NCBI GenBank assembly: GCA_016793845.1
Contig: JAEULI010000183.1
Coordinates: 1-48,015, forward strand
DNA length: 48,015 nt
Source: Sphingosinicella sp.
Lineage (GTDB): Bacteria; Pseudomonadota; Alphaproteobacteria; Sphingomonadales; Sphingomonadaceae
Reading direction: 5' to 3'
Position 1 is the stretch's first letter, and each line of letters begins with the position of its first letter. Positions 15,236 through 24,164 of this stretch are shown here, in pieces. The position numbers and the translations under genes are program-made. The notes beneath the pieces are model-generated. The model was not told the origin of the DNA. It did not search any database and worked only from the letters and a program-made list of their open reading frames with translations.

Positions 15236-16384
15236 TCAGGCGGCGAGGCCGGTTTCCACGAGCCGCACCCAGTAGGACACGCCGATCGGCAGCGCTGCAT
15301 CGTTGAAATCATAGGCGGGGTTGTGGACCATGCAGCCGTGGTCGCCGTCGCCCGTGCCCATCAGGATGTAGCACCCCGGCCGTTCGCGCAGCATGAACGC
15401 GAAATCTTCGGAGGCCATGATCGGTGCACAGTCCGCATCCACCTGCGCGCTGCCGACAAGCGACGCGGCGACATCCGCGCACAGGCGCGCCGCACCCGCA
15501 TCGTTGACGAGCGCGGTGTAGACCTGATCGATCTGGACATCCGCCGTGGCGTCGAACGTCGCCGCCGTTTCCGCTGCGATGGCGCGGAGCCGCGCGGCGA
15601 TCGTCTCGCCTGCCGCATCGGAGAAATAGCGCGTGCACCCGGCGAGCGCGGCGCTGCCCGGCAACACGTTGTAGGCGGAGCCCGCATGAAACTGCGTGAC
15701 GCTGACCACCGCCGGATCGATCGGGTTGAGCGTTCGCGACACGATGCTCTGCAGAGCCTGAACCAACGCGGAGGCGGCGAGAATCTGGTCGGTCGATTCA
15801 TGCGGGAGCGCAGCGTGCCCGCCCTTGCCGTCGATGCGGATATCGAACTTCGCGAAGGCGGCCATCATCGGGCCGGGGCGCGTCGCGAAATGGCCGAGCG
15901 GCATTCCCGGCCAGTTGTGCAGCCCGAATATCTGCTCGGCGGGAAAATCCCGCAGCAGCCCATCGTTCAGCATGGCGACCGCACCGCCTTCGCCTTCCTC
16001 CGCCGGTTGGAAGATGAAGTGCACGGTGCCATCGAAAGCGCGTGTGCGGGCGAGCTGCTCGGCCGCGCCCAGCAGCATCGCCGTGTGCCCGTCGTGCCCG
16101 CAGCCGTGGAACGCGCCGGGATACACCGATTGGTGCGGCACGCCGGAGTCCTCCTGCATCGGCAGCGCGTCCATGTCCGCGCGCAGGGCGATGCTGCGGC
16201 CCGAGCTTCCGGCGCTGAGTGTGCCGACCACGCCCGTGCCGCCGATGCCGGTGCGGACGGGAATGCCCATACGGGTCAGCTCGCGCGCCACGATCTCCGC
16301 CGTCCGCGTTTCGCGAAACGCAAGCTCCGGATGCTGATGGATGTCGCGGCGAAGTGCCGTCAGCCAGGCGTGGTCCTGTTCCAT
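15236..16384 (-). CDS. M20-family amidohydrolase (hippurate hydrolase / N-acyl-amino-acid hydrolase type)
   Basis: A 382-residue di-metal amidohydrolase. Visible are RRDIHQHPEL at the N-terminus, the metal-binding HGCGHDGH (Cys95, His97, His100), QPAEEGEGG with the catalytic glutamate pair (129-130), and a late ASEDFAFM metal-ligand segment. These enzymes release amino acids or amines from N-acyl, N-aryl or indole-acetyl conjugates in the cytoplasm. The gene starts two bases after the stop of the C45-family gene and is surely co-transcribed with it under operator E. The pairing of two amide-processing enzymes with transaminases suggests it liberates an amino acid from an amide. Confidence 0.9.
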   Translation of the reverse strand: MEQDHAWLTALRRDIHQHPELAFRETRTAEIVARELTRMGIPVRTGIGGTGVVGTLSAGSSGRSIALRADMDALPMQEDSGVPHQSVYPGAFHGCGHDGHTAMLLGAAEQLARTRAFDGTVHFIFQPAEEGEGGAVAMLNDGLLRDFPAEQIFGLHNWPGMPLGHFATRPGPMMAAFAKFDIRIDGKGGHAALPHESTDQILAASALVQALQSIVSRTLNPIDPAVVSVTQFHAGSAYNVLPGSAALAGCTRYFSDAAGETIAARLRAIAAETAATFDATADVQIDQVYTALVNDAGAARLCADVAASLVGSAQVDADCAPIMASEDFAFMLRERPGCYILMGTGDGDHGCMVHNPAYDFNDAALPIGVSYWVRLVETGLAA

Positions 16385-16385
16385 G

Positions 16386-17540
16386 CTATGCGAACCCGTG
16401 CGTCTCGAACGGCGTCTCGCAGGGCGGGCCGGGCGCGATGTGCAGCCGGGGCAAGGCATCGAGTTCCATGATCATGCAGCCTATCGTGTAGTGATCGGTC
16501 ATGCCCTCGACCTCGCCGTGCCGGCACACCGGGCCGTTGTGGTCGGATAGCGCAGCCTTGATGCCGTCCATGTCGATGCGATCATAGGGCGCGGTGAAAC
16601 GGGCGCCAAGCACCGCCATGCGCAGATGGGAGGTGCCGTAGAACAGCCGCCGTCGCATGGCCTCATCGAGCCCGTCTGCCTGCTGGCGGTAGATCGTCTG
16701 GTCGCCGTTCGCGAGCGGGTGGTTGGTGTGGAACACCATCTGGGCGTCCGCGTCCGGTCGCCATTCGACGACGCGATCCGCCGAAACCTCGATGTCGATG
16801 GCTCTGCCCCCGGGCTCGCCGACCACATAGTTCTGCCCGGAGGCGTGTCGGATCGATCGCATGAAGCGGAGTCCCTCTTCGAGTGACTTTCGGGTCAGGA
16901 ATCCGCGCACGACGAAGTCTTCGGGAAGGCCGTCGATGGCATGATCGAGCTGCGACATGCCGTTGCAGCAGATGCCGACGCCGTGCGCGTTGAGGCCATT
17001 CAGCGAGAGCTTGCCGGCCAGCGTGAACACCAGCGCGCGGGTGCCGCTGACGTGGTCGTCGACATCCACCAGGATCTGATGGCCGTCGCACCATTTCGGC
17101 ATGTCCATGTTCTGCGCGATCAGCGTCGGCGCGTCGCTACCCACGTCAACGCCGATCGCCGTGCAGCCCCGGCCCGCCGTCGTTTCCAGCTTGATCTTGC
17201 GGCGGAACCACGGCTCCTCGTCACTCAGCTGCCGCGCGAGCGTGACCCCGAAATCCGCGCCTGCGCCCTCCGCGATGCCGCGCACCTCTTCCAGCAAGTC
17301 CGGCGTGTGGCGTTCGATCGCGGGCAGGAAGCGGGTTTCCCCGAAAAGGCGCGCGAGGTAGGCGTCGACAGGCATGTCGAGGTCGGCCCGCATCGAGTCC
17401 GCCCAGCGCGCCTGATGCGCGTGCACCAGATCGCGCAGCTCTTCGCCGTGCTGTCTTCCCCGGGTTCTGCCGTCACCGGAAATACTGATTTTGCGTAATG
17501 GCGCCGACACGATTGCCCCTTCCATCGGAAGCCGTTCCAT
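16386..17540 (-). CDS. C45-family autoproteolytic acyltransferase / hydrolase (acyl-CoA:6-APA acyltransferase-like)
   Basis: A 384-residue Ntn-hydrolase of the peptidase C45 type. An N-terminal helical stretch with GRQHGEELRD precedes the predicted self-cleavage site Gly125-Cys126 in AGRGCTAIG. This is followed by IAQNMDM, GLNAHGVGICCNG and MTDHYTIGCMIMELD, all typical of the family. After cleavage Cys126 would be the nucleophile of the beta-subunit. Members hydrolyse or form amide bonds. No secretion signal is seen. The ATG at 17540 is used; another at 17525 is possible. Operator E lies only 26 bp upstream, so repression by promoter blockade is likely. Confidence 0.85.
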   Translation of the reverse strand: MERLPMEGAIVSAPLRKISISGDGRTRGRQHGEELRDLVHAHQARWADSMRADLDMPVDAYLARLFGETRFLPAIERHTPDLLEEVRGIAEGAGADFGVTLARQLSDEEPWFRRKIKLETTAGRGCTAIGVDVGSDAPTLIAQNMDMPKWCDGHQILVDVDDHVSGTRALVFTLAGKLSLNGLNAHGVGICCNGMSQLDHAIDGLPEDFVVRGFLTRKSLEEGLRFMRSIRHASGQNYVVGEPGGRAIDIEVSADRVVEWRPDADAQMVFHTNHPLANGDQTIYRQQADGLDEAMRRRLFYGTSHLRMAVLGARFTAPYDRIDMDGIKAALSDHNGPVCRHGEVEGMTDHYTIGCMIMELDALPRLHIAPGPPCETPFETHGFA

Positions 17541-17548
17541 CCGAACGG

Positions 17549-17598
17549 CAGCGGGACACTCTAATGTGACCCATTGGTCATATTAGAGTGTCCCGCTG
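17549..17598. repeat. 50-bp palindrome enclosing operator E
   Basis: Seventeen-base arms CAGCGGGACACTCTAAT (17549-17565) and ATTAGAGTGTCCCGCTG (17582-17598) are perfect reverse complements. They flank the 16-base operator exactly. As RNA it would fold into a long hairpin, possibly ending tyrS transcripts, although no T-tract follows. Confidence 0.85.
17566..17581 (-). promoter_or_regulatory. Operator E upstream of the C45-M20 unit
   Basis: GTGACCCATTGGTCAT matches the consensus RTGACYM-N4-RGTCAT of operators A-D. It is centred in the 50-bp palindrome and 26 bp from the C45 start codon. No canonical -35/-10 pair is evident around it. Confidence 0.72.
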
Positions 17599-17639
17599 GA
17601 GAGACAAGGCGCGAAAATCGTCCTCGGGGGACGTTGCCC

Positions 17640-18863
17640 TTACCCGAAGTTCACCACGCCGTGGCGCTTCTTGCCCGCCGACACGCGCACCGCGCCGCTG
17701 CCCGACAGCGTCGCGGCCGGGTCCGTCACGGCCTCGCCGTTCACGCGGGCGCCGCCCTGCGTGATCAGGCGGCGCGCTTCACCCTTCGAGGCGGAGAGGC
17801 CGAGATCGACGAGCGCGTCGACGAGTGGGATCGGAGCAGAGGCAGCGATATGCGGCAGGTCTTCGCCCGCGCCGCCTTCGGCAAACGTCGCGCGCGCGGT
17901 TTCCGCCGCGCCCACGGCCGCATCCTCGCCCCGGCACATCGCCGTCGCGGCGTTCGCCAACGCTTCCTTGGCGGCGTTGATCTCCGCGCCTTCCAGCGCT
18001 TCCAGCCGCGCGATCTCATCAAGCGGCACATCGGTGAACAGTTTCAGGAACCGGCCGACGTCGGCATCGTGCGTGTTCCGCCAGAATTGCCAGTAATCGT
18101 AGGCGGGAAGCGAATCCTCGTTCAGCCACACGGCGCCCGCCATCGTCTTGCCCATCTTGCCGCCGTCGGCGGTGGTGATGAGCGGCGTCGTCACGCCGAA
18201 CACCTCCGTGCCGTCCACGCGGCGCGCGAGTTCGACCCCGTTCACGATGTTGCCCCACTGGTCCGATCCGCCCATCTGCAGGCGGCAGGCGGCGCGGCGC
18301 GACAGTTCGAGGAAGTCGTACGCCTGCAGGATCATGTAGTTGAATTCGAGGAAGCTCAGCGATTGCTCGCGCTCCAGCCGCAGCTTCACCGAATCGAAGC
18401 TCAGCATCCGGTTCACCGAGAAATGCTGGCCGATATCGCGCAGGAACGGGATGTATTCGAGCCGGTCGAGCCACTCGGCATTGTCGAGCATCACGGCGTC
18501 GGTCGGCCCGTCGCCGAAGGTCAGGAACCTCTCGAAGATGCGCTTGATCGAGGCGACATTGCCCGCGATCGTCTCACTCGTCATCAACCGCCGCGCTTCG
18601 TCCTTGAAGCTCGGGTCGCCGATCTTGCCGGTGCCGCCGCCCATCAGCACGATCGGTTTGTGGCCCGTCTGCTGGAGCCGCCGCAGCAGCATGATCTGCA
18701 CGAGGCTGCCGACATGCAGCGAGGGCGCCGTCGGATCGAAGCCTATATAGCCCGGAACGACCTGTTTCACCGCAAGCGCATCGAGCGCCGCCGCGTCGGT
18801 CTGCTGATGGATATAGCCGCGCGCATCGAGCAGGCGTAGGAGATCGGACTTGAATTGGGTCAT
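17640..18863 (-). CDS. tyrS: Tyrosyl-tRNA synthetase
   Basis: A 407-residue class I aminoacyl-tRNA synthetase that charges tRNA-Tyr. The tyrosine- and ATP-site segment [17 protein letters not shown] contains the HIGH-equivalent [13 protein letters not shown] is the tyrosine-specificity motif. The KMSKS loop reads KMGKT. A C-terminal S4 RNA-binding domain ([18 protein letters not shown]) is present. The ATG at 18863 (MTQFKSDLL) is preferred for family length; one at 18878 would add five residues. It is divergent from anmK with only 32 bp between the start codons, so their promoters must overlap. Its end marks the boundary of the catabolic regulon. Confidence 0.97.
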   Translation of the reverse strand: MTQFKSDLLRLLDARGYIHQQTDAAALDALAVKQVVPGYIGFDPTAPSLHVGSLVQIMLLRRLQQTGHKPIVLMGGGTGKIGDPSFKDEARRLMTSETIAGNVASIKRIFERFLTFGDGPTDAVMLDNAEWLDRLEYIPFLRDIGQHFSVNRMLSFDSVKLRLEREQSLSFLEFNYMILQAYDFLELSRRAACRLQMGGSDQWGNIVNGVELARRVDGTEVFGVTTPLITTADGGKMGKTMAGAVWLNEDSLPAYDYWQFWRNTHDADVGRFLKLFTDVPLDEIARLEALEGAEINAAKEALANAATAMCRGEDAAVGAAETARATFAEGGAGEDLPHIAASAPIPLVDALVDLGLSASKGEARRLITQGGARVNGEAVTDPAATLSGSGAVRVSAGKKRHGVVNFG

Positions 18864-18895
18864 AGCGGCCGGGCGCATAGCATGAGGGTGAGCGT

Positions 18896-19981
18896 ATGAG
18901 TAGCGGGCTTTATCGCGCCGTCGGCCTGATGTCCGGCACGTCGATGGACGGCATCGACGCCGCGCTCATCGAAACGGACGGCGAGGGGCATGTCCGCCCG
19001 CTCGGTTTCCTCAGCGTTCCCTACGGTGAAAGCACCCGCGAAAAGCTCCGCGCCTCCATCGAGCGCGCGCTGGCGATGGAAGCGCCCGGAACGGACCCGG
19101 TGATCGACGCCGCCGCGGCGGAAATCACCGCACTGCACGCCGAAGCGGTGCGCACCCTGCTGGATGGCGCGCCTGCAGACGTCGTTGGCTTTCACGGCCA
19201 GACCATCGCGCATCGGCCGGAGCGCGGCTGGACATGGCAGATCGGCGACGGCGCGGCGCTCGCCCGCGCGCTCGGCCTCACCGTGGTCGCGGACCTTCGT
19301 TCAGCCGATGTGAAGGCAGGTGGGCAGGGCGCGCCGCTGCTCCCCGTCTATCACCGGGCGCTCGCCTCGGGGCTCGGCGGGGCGATTGCCGTGCTCAATC
19401 TCGGCGGGGTCGGCAACATCACCTTCCTTGGCGCAGACGATCAGATGATCGCGTTCGATACCGGCCCCGCCAACGCGCTCATCGACGACTGGGTGCTGGC
19501 GGCGCGCGGTCTCAGCCACGATGCTGGCGGCGCGATCGCGGCGTCCGGCGTTGTGCATGAAGAGGTGCTGGCGCGCATGACGGCTCTCGATTGGTTCGCG
19601 CTGCCGCCGCCCAAGTCGCTCGACCGGCACGATTTCTCGCTGAACGCCGTCAGCGGCCTGTCGTTCGAGGATGGCGCGGCCACGCTCACCGCCTTCACGG
19701 CGGAAACCGTCCGTCTCGCGCTCGCCCATCTGCCCGCGCGCCCGGTGCGGCTGCTCGTCACCGGCGGCGGGCGGCACAACGCCACGCTGATGCGGATGCT
19801 CGCCGAGCGCACGGGTGTAGCCGCCGATCCCGTGGAAGCCGTGGGCTGGCGGGGTGATGCGATGGAGGCGGAAGGCTTCGCCTACATGGCGGTGCGGCGC
19901 CTTCGCGGCCTGCCCATCAGCTTTCCCGGCACCACGGGCGTACCGTCGCCCACTGTGGGCGGTGTCATCTTCCAGCCCTGA
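18896..19981 (+). CDS. anmK: Anhydro-N-acetylmuramic acid kinase
   Basis: A 361-residue sugar kinase of the hexokinase/Hsp70/actin fold. The N-terminal [15 protein letters not shown] is the AnmK signature. [13 protein letters not shown] and [15 protein letters not shown] follow, and [12 protein letters not shown] is near the C-terminus. The enzyme phosphorylates and opens 1,6-anhydro-MurNAc recovered from peptidoglycan turnover, giving MurNAc-6-phosphate. Pairing of anmK head-to-head with tyrS is also familiar from other alphaproteobacteria. Length is standard. A modest Shine-Dalgarno (GAGGGTGAG) precedes the ATG. Confidence 0.96.
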   Translation: MSSGLYRAVGLMSGTSMDGIDAALIETDGEGHVRPLGFLSVPYGESTREKLRASIERALAMEAPGTDPVIDAAAAEITALHAEAVRTLLDGAPADVVGFHGQTIAHRPERGWTWQIGDGAALARALGLTVVADLRSADVKAGGQGAPLLPVYHRALASGLGGAIAVLNLGGVGNITFLGADDQMIAFDTGPANALIDDWVLAARGLSHDAGGAIAASGVVHEEVLARMTALDWFALPPPKSLDRHDFSLNAVSGLSFEDGAATLTAFTAETVRLALAHLPARPVRLLVTGGGRHNATLMRMLAERTGVAADPVEAVGWRGDAMEAEGFAYMAVRRLRGLPISFPGTTGVPSPTVGGVIFQP

Positions 19982-20083
19982 CGCGTCTGTATGGTGGATG
20001 GCTTGCCAAACGCCCGCGCAATTTTCTAACAAAGCGCGCGAGTCGTCGCTGGGACCGCGGCCTGAACGAGTTTTAAGGAGAGA

Positions 20084-21172
20084 ATGATGACATCCGGTCT
20101 TGAATTCCGCGTTACCCCCGCGACTCCGGTCCCCGCCGCGGAGCGTGCGAAGCTGATTGAAAACCCCGGATTCGGAAAGCTCTTCACCGATCACATGGTG
20201 ACGATCGAATGGAGCGAGGGCAAAGGCTGGCACAACGCCGAGGTGCGCGCCCGCGCGCCGTTCTCGCTCGATCCGGCCGCCGCCGTGCTGCACTACGCGC
20301 AGGAAATCTTCGAAGGCATGAAGGCGTATCGCGGGCGCGGCGGTGAGGTCACCATGTTCCGCCCCGAAGAGAACGCGCGCCGGTTCAACGAGTCGGCAGA
20401 CCGCATGGCGATGCCGCGCATTCCCGAAGAGCTCTTCGTCGAGGCAGTCGAGAAGCTTGTCGCCGCCGATCGCGACTGGATTCCGGACGGCGAGGGCAGC
20501 CTGTACCTCCGCCCGTTCATGTTCGCGGACGAGGTGTTCCTCGGCGTGAAGCCTGCCGCGCACTATATCTTCTGCGTCATCGCAAGCCCCGTCGGCCCCT
20601 ACTTCAAGGGCGGCGGCAAGCCGGTCACGATCTGGGTTTCGGACAATTTCACCCGCGCGGCCCCGGGCGGCACGGGCGCGGCGAAGTGCGGCGGCAACTA
20701 TGCGGGCAGCCTCGTCGCGCAGGCCGAAGCGACCCGTCAGGGCTGCGATCAGGTCGTGTTCCTCGATGCGGCCGAGCGCCGCTGGGTCGAGGAGCTGGGC
20801 GGCATGAACGTCTTCTTCGTGATGGACGACGGCAGCATCATCACGCCGCCGCTCGGCACGATCCTCCCCGGCATCACGCGCGCCTCGCTGATCGAGATGG
20901 CGCGCGGCGACGGTCTCAAGGTGGAAGAGAAGCCCTACAGCTTCGATGAGTGGAAGGCGGACGCGGAAAGCGGCCGTCTGCGCGAGGTGTTCGCGTGCGG
21001 CACGGCGGCCGTCGTCGCCGGGATCGGCACCGTGCGCTATCGCGGCGGCGAGTTCACCATCGGCGACGGCACGACGACCGGTCCGGTCACGCAGAAGCTG
21101 CGCGAGGCGCTCGTCGGCATCCAGCGCGGCGAGTCGAACGACGAGCGCGGCTGGATCCACAAGGTCGGCTGA
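20084..21172 (+). CDS. ilvE: Branched-chain-amino-acid aminotransferase
   Basis: A 362-residue fold-type IV PLP aminotransferase, of the longer (about 360 residue) BCAT class. Visible are LHYAQEIFEGMKAYRG, FRPEENARRFN, the Schiff-base lysine in GGTGAAKCGGNYAGSL, and EELGGMNVFFV followed by LPGITRASL. It catalyses the last step of leucine, isoleucine and valine synthesis and the first of their breakdown, with 2-oxoglutarate/glutamate. Two ATG codons are adjacent (20084 and 20087). The Shine-Dalgarno AAGGAG ends at 20080, so the second gives the better spacing. A strong terminator follows at 21186. Confidence 0.95.
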   Translation: MMTSGLEFRVTPATPVPAAERAKLIENPGFGKLFTDHMVTIEWSEGKGWHNAEVRARAPFSLDPAAAVLHYAQEIFEGMKAYRGRGGEVTMFRPEENARRFNESADRMAMPRIPEELFVEAVEKLVAADRDWIPDGEGSLYLRPFMFADEVFLGVKPAAHYIFCVIASPVGPYFKGGGKPVTIWVSDNFTRAAPGGTGAAKCGGNYAGSLVAQAEATRQGCDQVVFLDAAERRWVEELGGMNVFFVMDDGSIITPPLGTILPGITRASLIEMARGDGLKVEEKPYSFDEWKADAESGRLREVFACGTAAVVAGIGTVRYRGGEFTIGDGTTTGPVTQKLREALVGIQRGESNDERGWIHKVG

Positions 21173-21185
21173 TCGTAAAAAAGAA

Positions 21186-21217
21186 AAGCCCCCGGTCTCG
21201 TCTGAGGCCGGGGGCTT
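21186..21217. terminator. Bidirectional intrinsic terminator
   Basis: The stem AAGCCCCCGG (21186-21195) / CCGGGGGCTT (21208-21217) is followed by a T-run on the plus strand and by the complementary A-run on the other side. It serves both ilvE and the convergent alpha/beta hydrolase gene. Confidence 0.92.
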
Positions 21218-21231
21218 TTTTTGTTCGGTTC

Positions 21232-21879
21232 CTAGCGGTCGGTCGCGAGCCGCATGTCGAGGTAGGCGTCGATCACGCCCATCAGCTCGTTCATCTCGTT
21301 CGCGAAGAAGTGGTTCGCGCCGGGAACGGTCTCGTACGTGATCGTGATGTGCTTCTGCGTCTTCAGCTTGTCGACGAGCTTCTGAACCGCGCCGTGCGCC
21401 ACCACTTCGTCGGCGAGGCCCTGCACGATGAGACCCGAGGACGGGCAGGGGGCGAGGAAGCCGAAGTCGTACATGTTCGCCGGCGGCGCCACCGAGATGA
21501 AGCCCTTGATCTCCGGGCGGCGCATCAGGAGCTGCATCCCGATCCACGCGCCGAAGCTGAAGCCGCCTACCCATGTGACCGGCGCTTCGGGGTTGAACTG
21601 CTGGAGCCAGTCGAGCGCGCTCGCCGCGTCCGAAAGCTCGCCGACGCCCTGGTCGAACGTCCCCTGGCTGCGGCCGACGCCGCGGAAGTTGAAGCGCAGC
21701 GTCGCGAAACCGCGCCGCACGAACGACTGGTACATCGCCTGCACGATGGCGTTGTTCATCGTGCCGCCGCCCTGCGGGTGCGGGTGGAGCAGAATGGCGA
21801 CGGGCGAGCGCGGCTTGTTGCCGGGCTGATAGCGTCCCTCGAGCCGGCCTTCCGGTCCGGGGAAAATCACTTCGGGCAT
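21232..21879 (-). CDS. Alpha/beta hydrolase family protein (dienelactone-hydrolase-like)
   Basis: A 215-residue cytosolic alpha/beta hydrolase. The oxyanion segment is LLHPHPQGGGTMNN, the nucleophile elbow GFSFGAWIG (serine at about residue 107), the acid segment GLADEVV, and the catalytic histidine lies in GANHFF. FATLRFNFRGVGRSQG is a hallmark of the short COG2945 group found near housekeeping genes in many proteobacteria. The natural substrate of this group is not known to me. It converges on ilvE through the shared terminator and is divergent from the cysteine desulfurase genes. Confidence 0.87.
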   Translation of the reverse strand: MPEVIFPGPEGRLEGRYQPGNKPRSPVAILLHPHPQGGGTMNNAIVQAMYQSFVRRGFATLRFNFRGVGRSQGTFDQGVGELSDAASALDWLQQFNPEAPVTWVGGFSFGAWIGMQLLMRRPEIKGFISVAPPANMYDFGFLAPCPSSGLIVQGLADEVVAHGAVQKLVDKLKTQKHITITYETVPGANHFFANEMNELMGVIDAYLDMRLATDR

Positions 21880-21975
21880 CTATGGTCCTGATACTGTGCG
21901 CGTGAAAGCGCATCCCTATATAGGAAACACCCTTCCGGACTCAATGATGAGTCGCGGGGATGGCAAGGCAATGAT

Positions 21976-23040
21976 TTGACGCAGCGAATCTATCTCGACT
22001 GGAATGCCACTGCGCCGATGGCACCGACCGCTGCGGACGCGATGGCCGAGGCCGCGCGCGCATGGGCGAATCCGTCGTCCGTCCATGCCGAGGGACGCCG
22101 CGCGAAGGCGCTGCTGGAAGACTGCCGCGACCGCATCGCCGCCGCGCTCGGCGCCTTTCCGCAGCAGATCGTGTTCACGAGCGGTGGCACCGAGGCGCTC
22201 GCGCTCGCGCTGAATGGCGCGAAAGCCGGCCGCCGCCTTGCCCTCGCGACCGAGCACGCCGCCGTCCTCGCCGCCGCGCCTGACGCCCTGATCGTTCCCG
22301 TGGATGCAAACGGCCTCGCCCGGCTTCCGGCGCTCGCCGCAGGCGACCTCCTCGCCGTCAGCCACGCCAACAACGAAACCGGTGTCATCCAGCCCGTAGC
22401 GGAGATCGTCGAAACCACCCACGCCGCCGGTGCCCGTGTCGTTTGCGATGCCGTGCAGACTGTCGGAAAGCTCCCGCTCCCGCCCGCCGATTTCATCGCG
22501 GTCTCGGCGCACAAGCTCGGCGGCCCGCCCGGTGTCGGCGCGCTTATCGTACGTTGCGCCGACGATTTCGCCGCGATCCAGAAGGGTGGGGGGCAGGAGC
22601 GTGGGCTTCGCGGCGGCACCGAGAATCTCGTCGGCATTGCCGGTTTCGCCGCCGCGCTCGAAGCCCGCCGTGCGGACGCCGCCTGGCTCGCCCGCGCGGG
22701 CGAACTGCGGGATCGCATGGAGGCGCGCCTCACGGCCCTCGGCGCAGAGGTTGTCGCCGCATCCGCGCCGCGCCTGCCCACGACGAGCATGATGCGCATG
22801 GCGGGCATCCCCGCCGCCACCCAGCTCATCCGTTTCGACATGGCGGGCATTGCCGTTTCCAGCGGCTCGGCCTGCTCCTCGGGCAAGGTCGGCGCGAGCC
22901 ATGTGCTCGCCGCGATGGGCATGGGTGCCGCCGCTGCCGACGTGATCCGCGTCAGCCTCGGCTGGACGACGACCGAAGCCGATATCGATGCCTTCTGCGA
23001 CACGTGGCAAACGCTCGCGGCGGCAAGGCGGGCGGCATGA
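21976..23040 (+). CDS. Cysteine desulfurase (NifS/IscS family), copy 1
   Basis: A 354-residue fold-type I PLP enzyme starting at a TTG (MTQRIYLDWNATAP). A nearby ATG at 21971 is followed at once by an in-frame stop, so TTG is the only workable start. The family motifs are FTSGGTEALALAL, HANNETGVIQP, the Schiff-base lysine in SAHKLGGPPG, and the sulfur-carrying cysteine loop SSGSACSSGK. It removes sulfur from cysteine as a persulfide for Fe-S clusters or thiolation. It is shorter than housekeeping IscS (about 400). The next gene, another desulfurase, overlaps it by four bases (ATGA). Confidence 0.92.
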   Translation: MTQRIYLDWNATAPMAPTAADAMAEAARAWANPSSVHAEGRRAKALLEDCRDRIAAALGAFPQQIVFTSGGTEALALALNGAKAGRRLALATEHAAVLAAAPDALIVPVDANGLARLPALAAGDLLAVSHANNETGVIQPVAEIVETTHAAGARVVCDAVQTVGKLPLPPADFIAVSAHKLGGPPGVGALIVRCADDFAAIQKGGGQERGLRGGTENLVGIAGFAAALEARRADAAWLARAGELRDRMEARLTALGAEVVAASAPRLPTTSMMRMAGIPAATQLIRFDMAGIAVSSGSACSSGKVGASHVLAAMGMGAAAADVIRVSLGWTTTEADIDAFCDTWQTLAAARRAA

Positions 23041-24164
23041 ACATCTATCTCGACTATCAGGCGACCACCCCCGCGGACCCCGCCGTCGTCGCGGCGATGC
23101 AGCCGTTCTGGACCGCGAAGTTCGGCAATCCGCACAGCAACCATCGCTACGGGTGGGAGGCTGAAGCCGCCGTGGACGTCGCGCGCGGACACCTCGCGCA
23201 ACTTCTCAATATCGATTCGGAATCCATTGTTTTCACAAGCGGTGCCACTGAAGCGAACAATCTCGCATTGAAGGGCGTCATGGCCCGCGCCGGCCGCCGC
23301 CGTCTCGTCACCGTCGCCACGGAGCACAGCTGCGTCCTCGAAACCGCGCGCTTCCTGGAGACGCAGGGCTTCGACCTCACCGTGCTCGGCGTCGGCGCGG
23401 ACGGTCTCGTCGACCTCGCCGCGCTCGAAGCGGCGCTCGGCCCGGACGTCGCGCTCGTCTCCGTCATGGCGGTCAACAACGAGATCGGCGTCGTCCAGCC
23501 GCTCGCAGAAATCGCCGCCGCCGTGCACGCTGCTGGAGCCTTGTTCCACTGCGACGCGGCGCAGGCCTTCGGCAAGATCCCGCTCGACATGCCCGCGCTC
23601 GGCATCGATCTCATGAGCCTGTCGGCGCACAAGATCTACGGCCCCAAGGGCATCGGCGCGCTCGTCCTCCGCCCCGGCCTCGATCTCGAACCGCAGATGC
23701 ATGGCGGCGGGCAGGAGGGGAATGGCCTGCGCTCCGGCACGCTCGCCGCGCCGCTCGCCGTCGGCTTCGGCAAGGCCGCCGAAATCGCCGCCGCGCGCAT
23801 GGCGGAGGATGCCGCTCATGCGGGGGCGCTGTGGGATGCCTTCCTCGCCGCGCTCCATGTGCCCCACGCGATCAACGGCAGCGCTACGCACCGCTGGCGC
23901 GGCAATATCAACCTGCGCTTCGAAGGGCTCGATGGCGACCGCCTGATCGCGGACCTGCGCCGCCTCTCCATCTCCTCGGGCGCGGCGTGCGCCAGCGCGA
24001 AGGGACGGCACAGCCATGTCCTCGAAGCACTCGGGCTCAGCCGCGCGCAGGCAAAGGCGAGTCTCCGCATCGGCTGGGGCCGTTTCAGCACCGAAGAGGA
24101 GGTACGTGCCGCCGCCGCCATGATCGGCGATGCCGTGCTGATGCAGCGGAGGACAGCGGCGTGA
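23037..24164 (+). CDS. Cysteine desulfurase (NifS/IscS family), copy 2
   Basis: A 375-residue PLP enzyme beginning MNIYLDYQATTPADP, the classical IscS-type opening. FTSGATEANNLALKG, VNNEIGVVQP, the Schiff-base lysine in SAHKIYGPKGIG, and the active cysteine in SSGAACASAKG are all intact. Compared with copy 1 it looks nearer to housekeeping desulfurases. Its start overlaps copy 1 and its stop overlaps the ferredoxin start (GTGA, 24161-24164). The three genes therefore form one translationally coupled unit, probably for Fe-S cluster assembly. No scaffold gene (iscU, sufU) is visible in the window. Confidence 0.94.
   Translation: MNIYLDYQATTPADPAVVAAMQPFWTAKFGNPHSNHRYGWEAEAAVDVARGHLAQLLNIDSESIVFTSGATEANNLALKGVMARAGRRRLVTVATEHSCVLETARFLETQGFDLTVLGVGADGLVDLAALEAALGPDVALVSVMAVNNEIGVVQPLAEIAAAVHAAGALFHCDAAQAFGKIPLDMPALGIDLMSLSAHKIYGPKGIGALVLRPGLDLEPQMHGGGQEGNGLRSGTLAAPLAVGFGKAAEIAAARMAEDAAHAGALWDAFLAALHVPHAINGSATHRWRGNINLRFEGLDGDRLIADLRRLSISSGAACASAKGRHSHVLEALGLSRAQAKASLRIGWGRFSTEEEVRAAAAMIGDAVLMQRRTAA

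Noticed and set aside
1-17600. Standard microcystin mlrABCD operon
   Set aside because: There is no MlrC-like metalloprotease and no MlrD-like transporter, and the gene order differs. Only the CPBP and beta-lactamase folds match, so the set is at most a distinct related system.
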